A stretch of 64,000 nucleotides of DNA, from the NCBI RefSeq assembly GCF_002917105.1, contig NZ_PQFZ01000016.1, forward strand, positions 87,984 to 151,983, read 5' to 3'. This stretch comes from Allobosea psychrotolerans. Lineage in GTDB: Bacteria; Pseudomonadota; Alphaproteobacteria; Rhizobiales; Beijerinckiaceae. Under the pieces are notes generated by a model. It saw only the letters and a list, made by a program, of their open reading frames with translations. It was not told the origin of the DNA and made no database searches. The position numbers and the translations under genes were made by a program. Each line of letters opens with the position of its first letter. Position 1 is the first letter of the stretch. Shown in pieces: positions 41,348 through 48,818 of this stretch.

Positions 41348-42610
41348 TCAGAACTTGTCGAGATCGCGGCCGACGGTCGCCTTCAGGGCGTTGTCGCCGG
41401 GCGCGCCGTCGGGCGAGTAATAGCCCGCCGCCTTCTTGGCCTCGATCTCGACCGAGGCGTCGGGCGGCACGAGTTCGGGCGGGATCGCGACGCGCTCGCC
41501 GATCTCGATGCCGCTCTCGACCATGGCGTCGTATTTCATGTTCGACATCGACATCAGCCGGTCGATCCTGGTGACGCCGAGCCAGTGCAGCACGTCGGGC
41601 ATCAATTGCTGGAAGCGGGCGTCCTGGACGCCGGCGACGCATTCGGTGCGCTCGAAATAGGTCGCGGCGGAATCGCCGCCCTCCTGGCGCTTGCGGGCAT
41701 TGTAGACGAGGAACTTCGTGACCTCGCCCAGCGCCCGGCCTTCCTTGCGGTTATAGACGATCAGGCCGACGCCACCGCCCTGCGCCTCCTTCACCGCCTC
41801 CTCGATGCCATGCACGAGGTAGGGCCGGCAGGTGCAGATGTCCGAGCCGAAGACGTCCGAGCCATTGCACTCGTCATGGACGCGGCAGGCGACGCTGCGC
41901 TTGGGATCGGTGATCGCCGAGACCTCGCCGATGATGTAGCAGGTGATCGAACCGATCGGCGGCAGGAAGACGCGCAGGTCAGGCCGCGTCACCAGCTCCG
42001 GATACATGCCGCCGGTCTGCTCGAAGAGCGTGCGGCGCAACTCCTGCTCGCTGGTGCCGAAGCGTTCGGCGATGCCCGGCAGATGCCAGACCGGGTCGAT
42101 CGCGATCTTGGTGACGCTGATATCGCCGGATCTGTGCAGGATATGCTCGTCGGGGCTGAGCCTGTGCCCTGCCATTGCGGCGAGGATTTCGGGCAAATTG
42201 AGCCTGGCCTTGGTGATGGCGATGGTCGGACGGATGTCGATGCCCTCGCCGATCAGCTGTCCGAAATCCTGCGCGACGCGATGGCCGAACGGGTCCATCG
42301 AGACGATCTTTCCGGGCGCGAACCATTGCGGCTGCGGCGGGATCTCGGCTGTCGGATAGGTGTTGGTCAGGTCCGGGCGCTGCGAGGGGTTCATGGCGCG
42401 CGCCGAAATGGCGAGCGCGCGATAGACCGAATAGGAGCCGCCATGGGCGCCGATGACGTTGCGGTCTCCCGGCGCCGTCGTCGAGGCGATGATCGGGCCG
42501 CGTTCGGCCGGGCTCTCAGCGCCCCAACGGATGGGAAAGCGCGTCGCGGCGTTGCCGGGCTCGGGATGCGAGGTCAGGCGGATATGGGTCGTGCGGTTCT
42601 GCGAGTTCAT
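41348..42610 (-). CDS. URC1-type GTP cyclohydrolase II homologue, uracil catabolism
   Basis: A 420-residue member of the URC1 branch of the RibA (GTP cyclohydrolase II) family. In the yeast URC pathway URC1 acts after uracil has been converted to a nucleotide and is thought to open the pyrimidine ring. The RibA zinc site is visible as CRVHDECNGSDVFGSDICTC, followed by GGVGLIVYNRKEGRALGEVT. The about 180-residue N-terminal extension (RWGAESPAERGPIIASTT onward) is characteristic of URC1 and absent from ribosomal-riboflavin RibA. It heads the URC1-URC4-upp set. A large hairpin lies in its leader at 42638-42669. Confidence 0.88.
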   Translation of the reverse strand: MNSQNRTTHIRLTSHPEPGNAATRFPIRWGAESPAERGPIIASTTAPGDRNVIGAHGGSYSVYRALAISARAMNPSQRPDLTNTYPTAEIPPQPQWFAPGKIVSMDPFGHRVAQDFGQLIGEGIDIRPTIAITKARLNLPEILAAMAGHRLSPDEHILHRSGDISVTKIAIDPVWHLPGIAERFGTSEQELRRTLFEQTGGMYPELVTRPDLRVFLPPIGSITCYIIGEVSAITDPKRSVACRVHDECNGSDVFGSDICTCRPYLVHGIEEAVKEAQGGGVGLIVYNRKEGRALGEVTKFLVYNARKRQEGGDSAATYFERTECVAGVQDARFQQLMPDVLHWLGVTRIDRLMSMSNMKYDAMVESGIEIGERVAIPPELVPPDASVEIEAKKAAGYYSPDGAPGDNALKATVGRDLDKF

Positions 42611-42637
42611 CGCGGGTATCGCCCTGCAAATAGGAAA

Positions 42638-42669
42638 GGGCCCCGGGACGCGATGCGTCCGGGGCCCTC
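42638..42669 (-). promoter_or_regulatory. Hairpin in the leader of the URC operon
   Basis: On the minus strand GGGCCCCGGACGC-atc-GCGTCCCGGGGCCC forms a stem of 13 bp with one bulge, followed by TTTCCTATTT, 28 nt before the URC1 start codon. Its position and the following U-rich run suit an attenuator, but it could also terminate upstream readthrough. The alternative antiterminator was not identified. Confidence 0.5.
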
Positions 42670-42780
42670 TGGACCTATGAAAATGTGGCTCAACGCAAGC
42701 GCGGCGTCAATCGGGGCCGTCATTCCCGGCCGGGGCCCTCGGGTTCAATCTTTGGCCGGCCCAAGGACAGGCTCCGCAGA

Positions 42781-42833
42781 GGCCCGAGCACCTCTCGCGG
42801 GAGATGCTCGGGTCGGCGCCCGAGCATGACGCG
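42781..42833. repeat. Dispersed palindromic repeat, family 3 (copy 1)
   Basis: CCCGAGCACCTCTCGCGGGAG pairs with the following GATGCTCGGG, and GCCCGAGCATGACGCG extends the element. It lies just after the stop of the small membrane protein gene and is related to the element at 43198-43275. Confidence 0.7.
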
Positions 42834-42839
42834 TTGCGA

Positions 42840-43001
42840 TCAGAAAACAGCGAGGTAGCGCAGCAGCGAGATGATGCCGATGACGATGACGATGATCTGG
42901 ACGACGTTCTTGATCTGCGCATCGAGCGGCAGCATGCGCACGAGATAGAGCACGAGGCCGATGACGAGCACCGTGATGAGCAGCGAAATAAGGATAGACA
43001 T
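42840..43001 (-). CDS. Small two-helix membrane protein (Thivi_2564-like)
   Basis: A 53-residue protein read from the ATG at 43001: MSILISLLITVLVIGLVLYL, then VRMLPLDAQIKNVV, then QIIVIVIGIISLLRYLAVF and TGA. It has two hydrophobic helices joined by a short loop with the conserved PLDAQIK-type turn. Size, topology and the turn match a family of tiny membrane proteins of unknown function found widely in proteobacteria (Thivi_2564 family in NCBI naming, from memory). Codon usage is like that of neighbouring genes. It is flanked on both sides by family 3 palindromic repeats. Confidence 0.8.
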   Translation of the reverse strand: MSILISLLITVLVIGLVLYLVRMLPLDAQIKNVVQIIVIVIGIISLLRYLAVF

Positions 43002-43313
43002 ATGTGAAGTCCCTTGTCGCGGCCGGAAACTGGCCCCCCGGAGCCCGTGCCACGACGCATTCGCGCCACGTCAGCCCCGATGACAGAACGTCGCAGTGTG
43101 GGAATAGGTTCCCGAGCCCGGGGCCGGGCGCCCGGCCGCAGGTGCCCATTCCACTCACGCCTCCGGATGGCCGCTCCGCGGGAATGAGGCCGTATACGTC
43201 ATGCTCGGGCGTAGACCCGAGCATCTCTCTCCAGAGATTCCCGGGTCTACGCTTCGCTCCGCCCGAGAATGACGCGCCCCTTCTCCCCCGAGGAGAGAGG
43301 GGTTCCCCGCACC
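43002..43313. other. Intergenic region with repeat, upstream of the small membrane protein
   Basis: This 312-bp stretch between glyS (3' end) and the small membrane gene contains a family 3 palindrome (43198-43275) and, next to the small gene, its promoter region. No coding sequence could be supported. Confidence 0.6.
43198..43275. repeat. Dispersed palindromic repeat, family 3 (copy 2)
   Basis: GTCATGCTCGGGC pairs with GCCCGAGAATGAC (one mismatch) as outer arms; GTAGACCCG and CGGGTCTAC form an inner stem with CATCTCT/AGAGATT between. It lies about 40 bp after the glyS stop and may act as its terminator. Confidence 0.75.
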
Positions 43314-45659
43314 CTACCCTGCGATACGCCCGAAATCCGCGACGGCGCGGGTCGCTTCGCGGAGCTGGTTGAGCAGCTTCAGGCGGTTGACGCGCAAGGC
43401 GGGGTCGGGATCGTTGACCGTAACCTGGTCGAAGAAGGCGTCGACAGCCGGGCGCAATTCGGCGAGCGCCGCCATCGCGCCCTCATAGTCTTCCTGCGCG
43501 ACCGCGGCGGCGGCTGCAGGCGTGGCGTTCGCCAAGGCAACGGCCAGCGCTTTCTCCTCGATCAGGCCGGCGCCTGCGATCAACTGCAGGTCGGCCGCCC
43601 CGGAGAAGGCGCCCTCGCCGTCCTTCTTCTCCTCGGCCTTGAGGATGTTGGCGGCGCGCTTGTAGCCGGCGAGCAGGCTCTTGCCGTCCTGCGTTTCGAG
43701 GAAGCGGGCCAGCGCCGCGACGCGATGGGTGATGAGCAGGAGGTCGTCTGAACCGCCGCCCTCGCCCAGCACGGCATCGACCAGATCATGCCGCGCGCCC
43801 TGGTCGCGGAGCATCACCTTCAAGCGGTCGTGGAAAAAGGAGAGAAGATTCGCGGCACAGCGATCGGTAAGAATCCCGTACGCCGTATCAACTCCGGCAT
43901 CCTCGTCCCGATAATATGCCTCATCGATTATCTTGCGCTCATCATCGGAGAAAACTTCCGCCGCAACCTCGCCATCGCGGAACAGCTCACGCATCGTGTT
44001 GAGCTGCGACAGGAAGGTATATTTGGAGAAATGGTAATCGGCTTCGAAAATGCCCTTTGCCCGATTTTTAACGACATCGACCAGCGGCAGCCGCACCCCA
44101 TTCTCAACCACCAGCCTGATCACCCCCAGCGCCGCTCTGCGCAGCGCATAGGGGTCCTTGCTCCCCGTCGGCTTCTCGTCGATCGCCCAGAAGCCGACCA
44201 GCGTGTCGAGCTTGTCGGCAAGTGCGACAGCCGCCGAGACCGGATCGGTCGGGACGCGGTCGGAGGGGCCGAGCGGCTTGTAATGCTCCTCGATCGCGGC
44301 GCAGACGCTGGGGTGCTCGCCCTGGAGTTCCGCATATTTGCGGCCCATCAAACCTTGCAATTCCGGGAACTCGCCGACCATTTCGGTCGGCAGATCGGCC
44401 TTGGCGAGCTTGGCCGCGCGCTCGGCGAGGTCCGGATCAGCCCCGACGATCGGCGCAAGCTCGCGCGCCAGCGCCGCGATGCGCTGGACGCGCTCGCCCT
44501 GCGTGCCGAGTTTTGCATGGAAGACGACGCCGAGCTTGTCGAGCTTGGCCATGCGCTGGTCGAGCGGCTTTGCGAGGTCGAGTCCGAGCTTCCCGGCGCT
44601 CTCCTCCAGCGTGTCGAGATCGGGCAGATCGCCCTTGTCGGTCGCGAAGAAATAGGCGGCGTCGGAGAGGCGGGCGCGCACGACGCGCTCATTGCCGGCG
44701 GTGATGACCTTGCCGCCATCGCTGGCGACGAGATTCGCGGTCAGCAGGAAGCGGTTGGCGAGCGCGCCGGTCGCGGCATCGCGCAGCACGAAGCATTTCT
44801 GGTTGGCCCGGATGGTGGCGCGGATCGCCTCGCCAGGAATCTCCAGGAAGCGCTCCTCGAAGGAGCCCATCAGCACGACCGGCCATTCGACCAGCCCCGC
44901 GACCTCCTCCAGCAAACCCTCATCCTCGACCAGTTCGAGGCCCTGCGCGAAGGCGAGCGTGCGGGCGTCGTTGAGGATGATCTCCTTGCGCCGGTCGGCA
45001 TCGAGCACGACCTTGGCCTTCTCCAGGCTCGGCACGTAATCGTCGAAACGCTTGATGGGAATCGCGCCGGCTGAGTGGAAGCGGTGGCCGTAAGTGATGT
45101 TGGAGGAGACGATGCCGTCGACCTCGAAGGGAACCACCTCCGGCTCCTCGGTCTCGGCCCCGAAGGTGCAGAGGATCGAATGCAGCGGGCGCACCCAGCG
45201 CAAGCTCGCGCCAGCCGCGGAGGCGGCGCCCCAGCGCATCGACTTCGGCCAGGGGAAGCCACGGATCACGGCGGGCACGATCTCGGCGATGGCCGCAACC
45301 GTCTCCTGCCCCGGCTTCTCGATGATGGCGACGTAGCTGTCGCCCTTCTTGGGATCGCTGATGATCGTCGCCTGATCGAGCGAGGAAAGCCCGGCCGCCT
45401 TGAGGAAGCCCTGGATCGCGGCCTCCGGCGCGCCGACGCGCGGACCCTTGCGCTCCTCGCGGATATCGCGGCCGCGCACCGGCAGGCCGGCGATGTGGAG
45501 CGCGAGCCGGCGCGGCGTGGCGAAGGCTTTCGCGCCCTCATAGACAAGGCCGCGCTCGACCAGCGCATCGGTGACGAGTTTCCGCAGGTCCTCGGCCGCC
45601 TTGCGCTGCATGCGGGCGGGGATCTCTTCGGAGAAGAGTTCGAGCAGGAGATCAGGCAT
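43314..45659 (-). CDS. glyS: Glycyl-tRNA synthetase beta subunit
   Basis: A 781-residue beta subunit of the bacterial alpha2-beta2 glycyl-tRNA synthetase, responsible for tRNA-Gly recognition. It starts MPDLLLELFSEEIPARMQRK and includes RRLALHIAGLP, FPWPKSMRWG and SLRWVRPLHSILC, GANQKCF-type IRANQKCFVLRD, and the C-terminal HD-like and anticodon-binding parts ending VNDPDPALRVNRLKLLNQLR. It is longer than the E. coli protein (689), as is normal for this order. Its ATG overlaps the glyQ stop (TAATG), so the two subunits are translationally coupled. A palindromic repeat follows the stop. Confidence 0.97.
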   Translation of the reverse strand: MPDLLLELFSEEIPARMQRKAAEDLRKLVTDALVERGLVYEGAKAFATPRRLALHIAGLPVRGRDIREERKGPRVGAPEAAIQGFLKAAGLSSLDQATIISDPKKGDSYVAIIEKPGQETVAAIAEIVPAVIRGFPWPKSMRWGAASAAGASLRWVRPLHSILCTFGAETEEPEVVPFEVDGIVSSNITYGHRFHSAGAIPIKRFDDYVPSLEKAKVVLDADRRKEIILNDARTLAFAQGLELVEDEGLLEEVAGLVEWPVVLMGSFEERFLEIPGEAIRATIRANQKCFVLRDAATGALANRFLLTANLVASDGGKVITAGNERVVRARLSDAAYFFATDKGDLPDLDTLEESAGKLGLDLAKPLDQRMAKLDKLGVVFHAKLGTQGERVQRIAALARELAPIVGADPDLAERAAKLAKADLPTEMVGEFPELQGLMGRKYAELQGEHPSVCAAIEEHYKPLGPSDRVPTDPVSAAVALADKLDTLVGFWAIDEKPTGSKDPYALRRAALGVIRLVVENGVRLPLVDVVKNRAKGIFEADYHFSKYTFLSQLNTMRELFRDGEVAAEVFSDDERKIIDEAYYRDEDAGVDTAYGILTDRCAANLLSFFHDRLKVMLRDQGARHDLVDAVLGEGGGSDDLLLITHRVAALARFLETQDGKSLLAGYKRAANILKAEEKKDGEGAFSGAADLQLIAGAGLIEEKALAVALANATPAAAAAVAQEDYEGAMAALAELRPAVDAFFDQVTVNDPDPALRVNRLKLLNQLREATRAVADFGRIAG

Positions 45660-46591
45660 TAGTTCGCTCCCCCGCCGGCGGTCTTCAGCCAGGCGGCGCC
45701 GCAGGCTTTCGCCAGTTCGCGGACACGCAGGATGTAGCTCTGGCGCTCGGTGACCGAGATCACGCCGCGCGCATCGAGCAGGTTGAAGCTGTGGCCGGCC
45801 TTGAGGCACTGGTCATAGGCCGGCTGGACCATGAGATGGCGCTCGCCGCTCTCGCCCTTTTCGAGCAGCGCCCGGCATTCGGCCTCGGCCTCGGCGAAGC
45901 GCCGGAACAAGGCGGCTGTATCGGCATGTTCGAAATTATAGCGCGAATATTCCTGCTCGGCCTGGAGGAAGACCTCGCGATAGCTGACCTTCTCATCGCC
46001 TTCGAGCCCGTTGAAATTGAGCTCCATGATGCTCTCGACATTCTGCAGATAGCAGGCGAGGCGCTCGAGGCCATAGGTCAACTCGCCCGAGACGGGCGCG
46101 CATTCGATGCCGGCGACCTGCTGGAAATAGGTGAACTGGCTCACTTCCATGCCGTCGCACCAGCATTCCCAGCCCAGCCCCCAGGCGCCGAGCGTCGGGT
46201 TCTCCCAATCATCCTCGACGAAGCGGATATCGTGCAGCTTCATGTCGATGCCGATCGCCTCGAGCGACTGCAGATAGAGCTCCTGCAGGTTCGGCGGGTT
46301 CGGCTTCAGGATGACCTGGAACTGATAGTAATGCTGCAGCCGGTTCGGGTTCTCGCCATAGCGGCCATCCTTGGGCCGGCGCGAGGGCTGGACATAGGCC
46401 GCGCGCCAGGGCCTGGGGCCCAGCGAGCGCAGCATCGTGCCGGGATGGGAGGTGCCGGCGCCGACCTCCATGTCATAGGGCTGGAGGATGACGCAGCCGC
46501 GCTCGGCCCAGAAGCGCTGCAGGGTCAGCAGCAGCCCCTGGAAGGAGCGGGTCGGGTTCATCGCATCGGGCAGAGTGGCAGAAACAGCCAA
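45659..46591 (-). CDS. glyQ: Glycyl-tRNA synthetase alpha subunit
   Basis: A 310-residue catalytic alpha subunit of glycyl-tRNA synthetase. RSFQGLLLTLQRFWAERGCV, ILQPYDMEVGAGTSHPGTML, QPSRRPKDGRYGENPNRLQH and DDWENPTLGAWGLGWECWCD are strictly conserved class II motifs of GlyQ. I used the TTG at 46591 because GGAAGG lies 8 nt upstream; the ATG at 46561 (MNPTRSF) is a plausible alternative with no Shine-Dalgarno. It overlaps glyS by one base. The upstream 300 bp holds a family 2 repeat. Confidence 0.96.
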   Translation of the reverse strand: MAVSATLPDAMNPTRSFQGLLLTLQRFWAERGCVILQPYDMEVGAGTSHPGTMLRSLGPRPWRAAYVQPSRRPKDGRYGENPNRLQHYYQFQVILKPNPPNLQELYLQSLEAIGIDMKLHDIRFVEDDWENPTLGAWGLGWECWCDGMEVSQFTYFQQVAGIECAPVSGELTYGLERLACYLQNVESIMELNFNGLEGDEKVSYREVFLQAEQEYSRYNFEHADTAALFRRFAEAEAECRALLEKGESGERHLMVQPAYDQCLKAGHSFNLLDARGVISVTERQSYILRVRELAKACGAAWLKTAGGGAN

Positions 46592-46897
46592 GGCTTGGGC
46601 CTTCCGAAAGATCGTGGATCGGCGCGTGCATAGACCATGATCCGGGAAAGTGGAATGCGGTTTTCGAGCGGGTTTTGACCTAACTCATTGGCGAAAGACG
46701 GATTCGCAGGCTAAAATTTTCTGGCCTGCACCGATCTGGCTATCGAATCCGTTGCGCCGCCCCCGCATGGCGCTGGAACCTCGACAGACAGCTTTCGTTC
46801 ATGCAGGAGGAGCTAGGATTTTTTCGCCCGTAGGGTTCGCGGCGTTCGGGGCGAGCGCTTGATGTCGAACCGGCGGGCTGTCTGGTAGGAGAAGCCC
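46592..46897. other. Intergenic region upstream of glyQ
   Basis: This 306-bp stretch between divergent glyQ and a small secreted protein gene contains a family 2 palindromic repeat (46634-46688) and AT-richer DNA near 46700-46830 that probably holds both promoters. No glycine-riboswitch-like structure was recognised. Confidence 0.55.
46634..46688. repeat. Dispersed palindromic repeat, family 2 (copy C)
   Basis: Contains CCGGGAAAGTGGAATGCGG followed by TTTTCGAGCGGGTTTTGACC. It shares the GAAAGTGG..CGGTTTTCG core with the copies at 11693 and 28861 but is more degenerate and its arms pair poorly. Confidence 0.5.
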
Positions 46898-47185
46898 ATG
46901 CCGTCATCCCGTATCGTCGCTGCGCTGTTCGGCGCGCTTGGCCTCATCGTCGCAGCCTTCACGGTCGCACCGGCGATGGCCGCTCCTGTCTCGGCAGGTA
47001 CGGCGCAAACCATGCCCTCGCAAAGCGATCTCGTCCAGCAGGCGCAGTATTACGGCCCACGCCGCTACTATGGACCGCGCCGCTACTACGGCCGCCCGGT
47101 CTATCGCCCGCGCTGCTTCTTCACCAACAGGCGCGTCTGGACCGGCTATGGCTGGGTCGTCCGCCCCGTGCGCGTCTGCCGCTGA
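46898..47185 (+). CDS. Small secreted YGPRRYY-repeat protein (paralogue 1)
   Basis: A 95-residue secreted protein of unknown function. The signal peptide (VAALFGALGLIVAAFTVAPAMAA) is followed by a QQAQYYGPRRYYGPRRYYG repeat and a C-terminal part RPRCFFTNRRVWTGYGWVVR that has two Cys (CFF and VCR) possibly forming a disulfide. It is similar in organisation to the next gene (47342), so the pair arose by duplication. Tyr/Arg/Gly-rich proteins of this kind are common in Hyphomicrobiales and may sit in the periplasm or at the surface. The start codon follows GGTAGGAG. Confidence 0.75.
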   Translation: MPSSRIVAALFGALGLIVAAFTVAPAMAAPVSAGTAQTMPSQSDLVQQAQYYGPRRYYGPRRYYGRPVYRPRCFFTNRRVWTGYGWVVRPVRVCR

Positions 47186-47341
47186 GCCGCCGAAATGTGG
47201 CCGTTCTCTGGCCGCAGGATGAAAACAGGCTGAACGACGCGGTTTTGTGCCGTTCAGCTCCAACGCAGTACCCTTTCATTCGAAGACGGCGACCGACCAT
47301 GCGGCAGGGGCTGCTGGCGCCGAATTGAAGAGGATCGGATC

Positions 47342-47656
47342 ATGTTTCGCAAACTCGCATTCGGTATCGCGACGGCGGCCACGCTCGGCGGCTTGTCCTT
47401 CGCAGCCGCCCCGGCCATGGCTGCCCCCATCGCGACGGGAGCCACCCAGCCTGCCCTGGCTGGGACCGCCGAGGTCGATGGCGCCCAGATTCAGCAGGCA
47501 CAGTATTATTACGGCCCGCGCCGCTATTATGGACCGCGCCGCTACTACGGACCGCCGCGCTATTACGGGCCCCGGCGCTACTACGGCCCGCGCTTCTACG
47601 GCCCGCCGCTCTATCCGCCGCCGCCGGTCTATTACGGCCCGCGCTACTTCTACTGA
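47342..47656 (+). CDS. Small secreted YGPRRYY-repeat protein (paralogue 2)
   Basis: A 104-residue secreted protein. After the signal peptide (FGIATAATLGGLSFAAAPAMAA) it is almost only Tyr, Gly, Pro and Arg: five YYGPRRYYGP-like units end in PPLYPPPPVYYGPRYFY. No globular domain or Cys is visible, so it is probably disordered or forms an adhesive or cell-wall-associated layer. It shares the signal-peptide context and the QQAQYY-GPRRYYGPRRYYG block with the gene at 46898, but lacks the Cys-containing C-terminus. Its last 7 bases overlap the convergent trmN6-like gene. Confidence 0.72.
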   Translation: MFRKLAFGIATAATLGGLSFAAAPAMAAPIATGATQPALAGTAEVDGAQIQQAQYYYGPRRYYGPRRYYGPPRYYGPRRYYGPRFYGPPLYPPPPVYYGPRYFY

Positions 47657-48435
47657 GCGCGGTGACCTAGCATCGCATATCCGCGATGCAGGGCTTCGCT
47701 CGCTTCAGTGAAGCCGCCCTCGGGGCGGTTGAGAATGAAGGCCGGCAGCAACGCTGCCGGCTTTTTGCTGTTCAGCACGGCCGTAACGAGGACGCGCACC
47801 GCCGGCCGGTCGGCCAGCGCATGGACCGGCCGGATCTCCAGCCCGCCGAAGCCCGTCGCGAGCCCGGCCAGAATTTCGGCCAGCGCCTCGGCGCGGTGGA
47901 TGATCGCGATCCTCCCACCAGGCCGGAGCAAACGGCGCGCTGCCTTCAGCCAGTCTCCCAGCCCGCCCTCGACGACATGGGCGGCGCGCCGATTCGGGAC
48001 CGGCGAGACCTTCGTCTCCCGCGCCGCGTAGAAGGGCGGGTTCATCGCGACACAAGCGAAGCTCGCCGGGACCAGGCCGGCCTCGGTCACGGCGGCGGCT
48101 GGGGCGGTGATATCCACAGCCAGCGCCGCGACGCGGCCATCGAGGCCGTTGCGGGCAATGTTGGCGCACGCCAGGGCCGCAAGCTCCGGATCGCGCTCGG
48201 CCAGCACCACCCGTAGCTGCGGCTGCGCCAGGGCGGCAGCAAGCCCGACCGTGCCGACGCCCGCGCCCATGTCGAGCAGAGGCCCCTCGCCCAGCTCAGG
48301 CAAGGCCGCCGCGAGCAGGATCGCGTCGCTGCCGGCGCGATGGCCCTTTTTCGGCTGGCGCAGGATCAGGCGGCCATCGAGCAGGCGGTCCTCGCCGATC
48401 TCGCCTAGCAATGAGGCCGGTTGCGATTCAGCCAT
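47650..48435 (-). CDS. tRNA1(Val) A37 N6-methyltransferase-like (TrmN6/YfiC) protein
   Basis: A 261-residue SAM-dependent methyltransferase of the TrmN6/YfiC type, which in E. coli methylates A37 of tRNA-Val. LLDMGAGVGTVGLAAALAQP is motif I, VVLAERDPELAALACANIAR is motif II, and CVAMNPPFYAARE carries the NPPF catalytic motif of N6-adenine methyltransferases. The N-terminal QPKKGHRAGSDAILLAAALP matches the family. It starts 8 nt inside the 3' end of the DUF2007 gene, so the two are cotranscribed, and it ends overlapping the convergent secreted-protein gene by 7 bases. Confidence 0.85.
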   Translation of the reverse strand: MAESQPASLLGEIGEDRLLDGRLILRQPKKGHRAGSDAILLAAALPELGEGPLLDMGAGVGTVGLAAALAQPQLRVVLAERDPELAALACANIARNGLDGRVAALAVDITAPAAAVTEAGLVPASFACVAMNPPFYAARETKVSPVPNRRAAHVVEGGLGDWLKAARRLLRPGGRIAIIHRAEALAEILAGLATGFGGLEIRPVHALADRPAVRVLVTAVLNSKKPAALLPAFILNRPEGGFTEASEALHRGYAMLGHRAQ

Positions 48436-48652
48436 CGCGCAGTTCCGCGCCGAAGCCGGCCTCGATCAGCAGCGCCCGCGCCCGCATCTTGTCGGCCTCG
48501 CGCACCAGGAGCCGGCGCTGGAAGGCGCCGATCATGCCTTCCAGCGCGCTGATATGCTGATCGGCGATCAGGCAGTCGAGATTGGCCGAAGCCAGCAGCG
48601 CCTCGATGGCTCCGAGCAGGACGATATCGTTGGTGCGGACGAGTTCATGCAT
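48428..48652 (-). CDS. DUF2007-family small protein
   Basis: A 74-residue protein with the DUF2007 signature: MHELVRTNDIVLLGAIEALL, ASANLDCLIADQHISALEG and a C-terminal ADKMRARALLIEAG. The fold is a ferredoxin-like putative signal-transducing domain related to PII, with unknown ligand. It is translationally coupled to the TrmN6-like methyltransferase gene by an 8-nt overlap; this pairing is conserved in many alphaproteobacteria as far as I know. It is divergent from ispB. Confidence 0.82.
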   Translation of the reverse strand: MHELVRTNDIVLLGAIEALLASANLDCLIADQHISALEGMIGAFQRRLLVREADKMRARALLIEAGFGAELRDG

Positions 48653-48818
48653 GGGCGCATGGAGCCGAAGCCGGGGCCCGCGCGCAAGCCCTCGCTTGCG
48701 CAGGTGCGGCGTCCAGGTGCGGCGTCATTGCCGAATTGCGGGGGCTGGTCACCCATGCGACGGTTGTGGCAAGGCATCAGCGCGCCGCGATCTGCGCAAG
48801 TCGGCCGGAGTGATTGAG

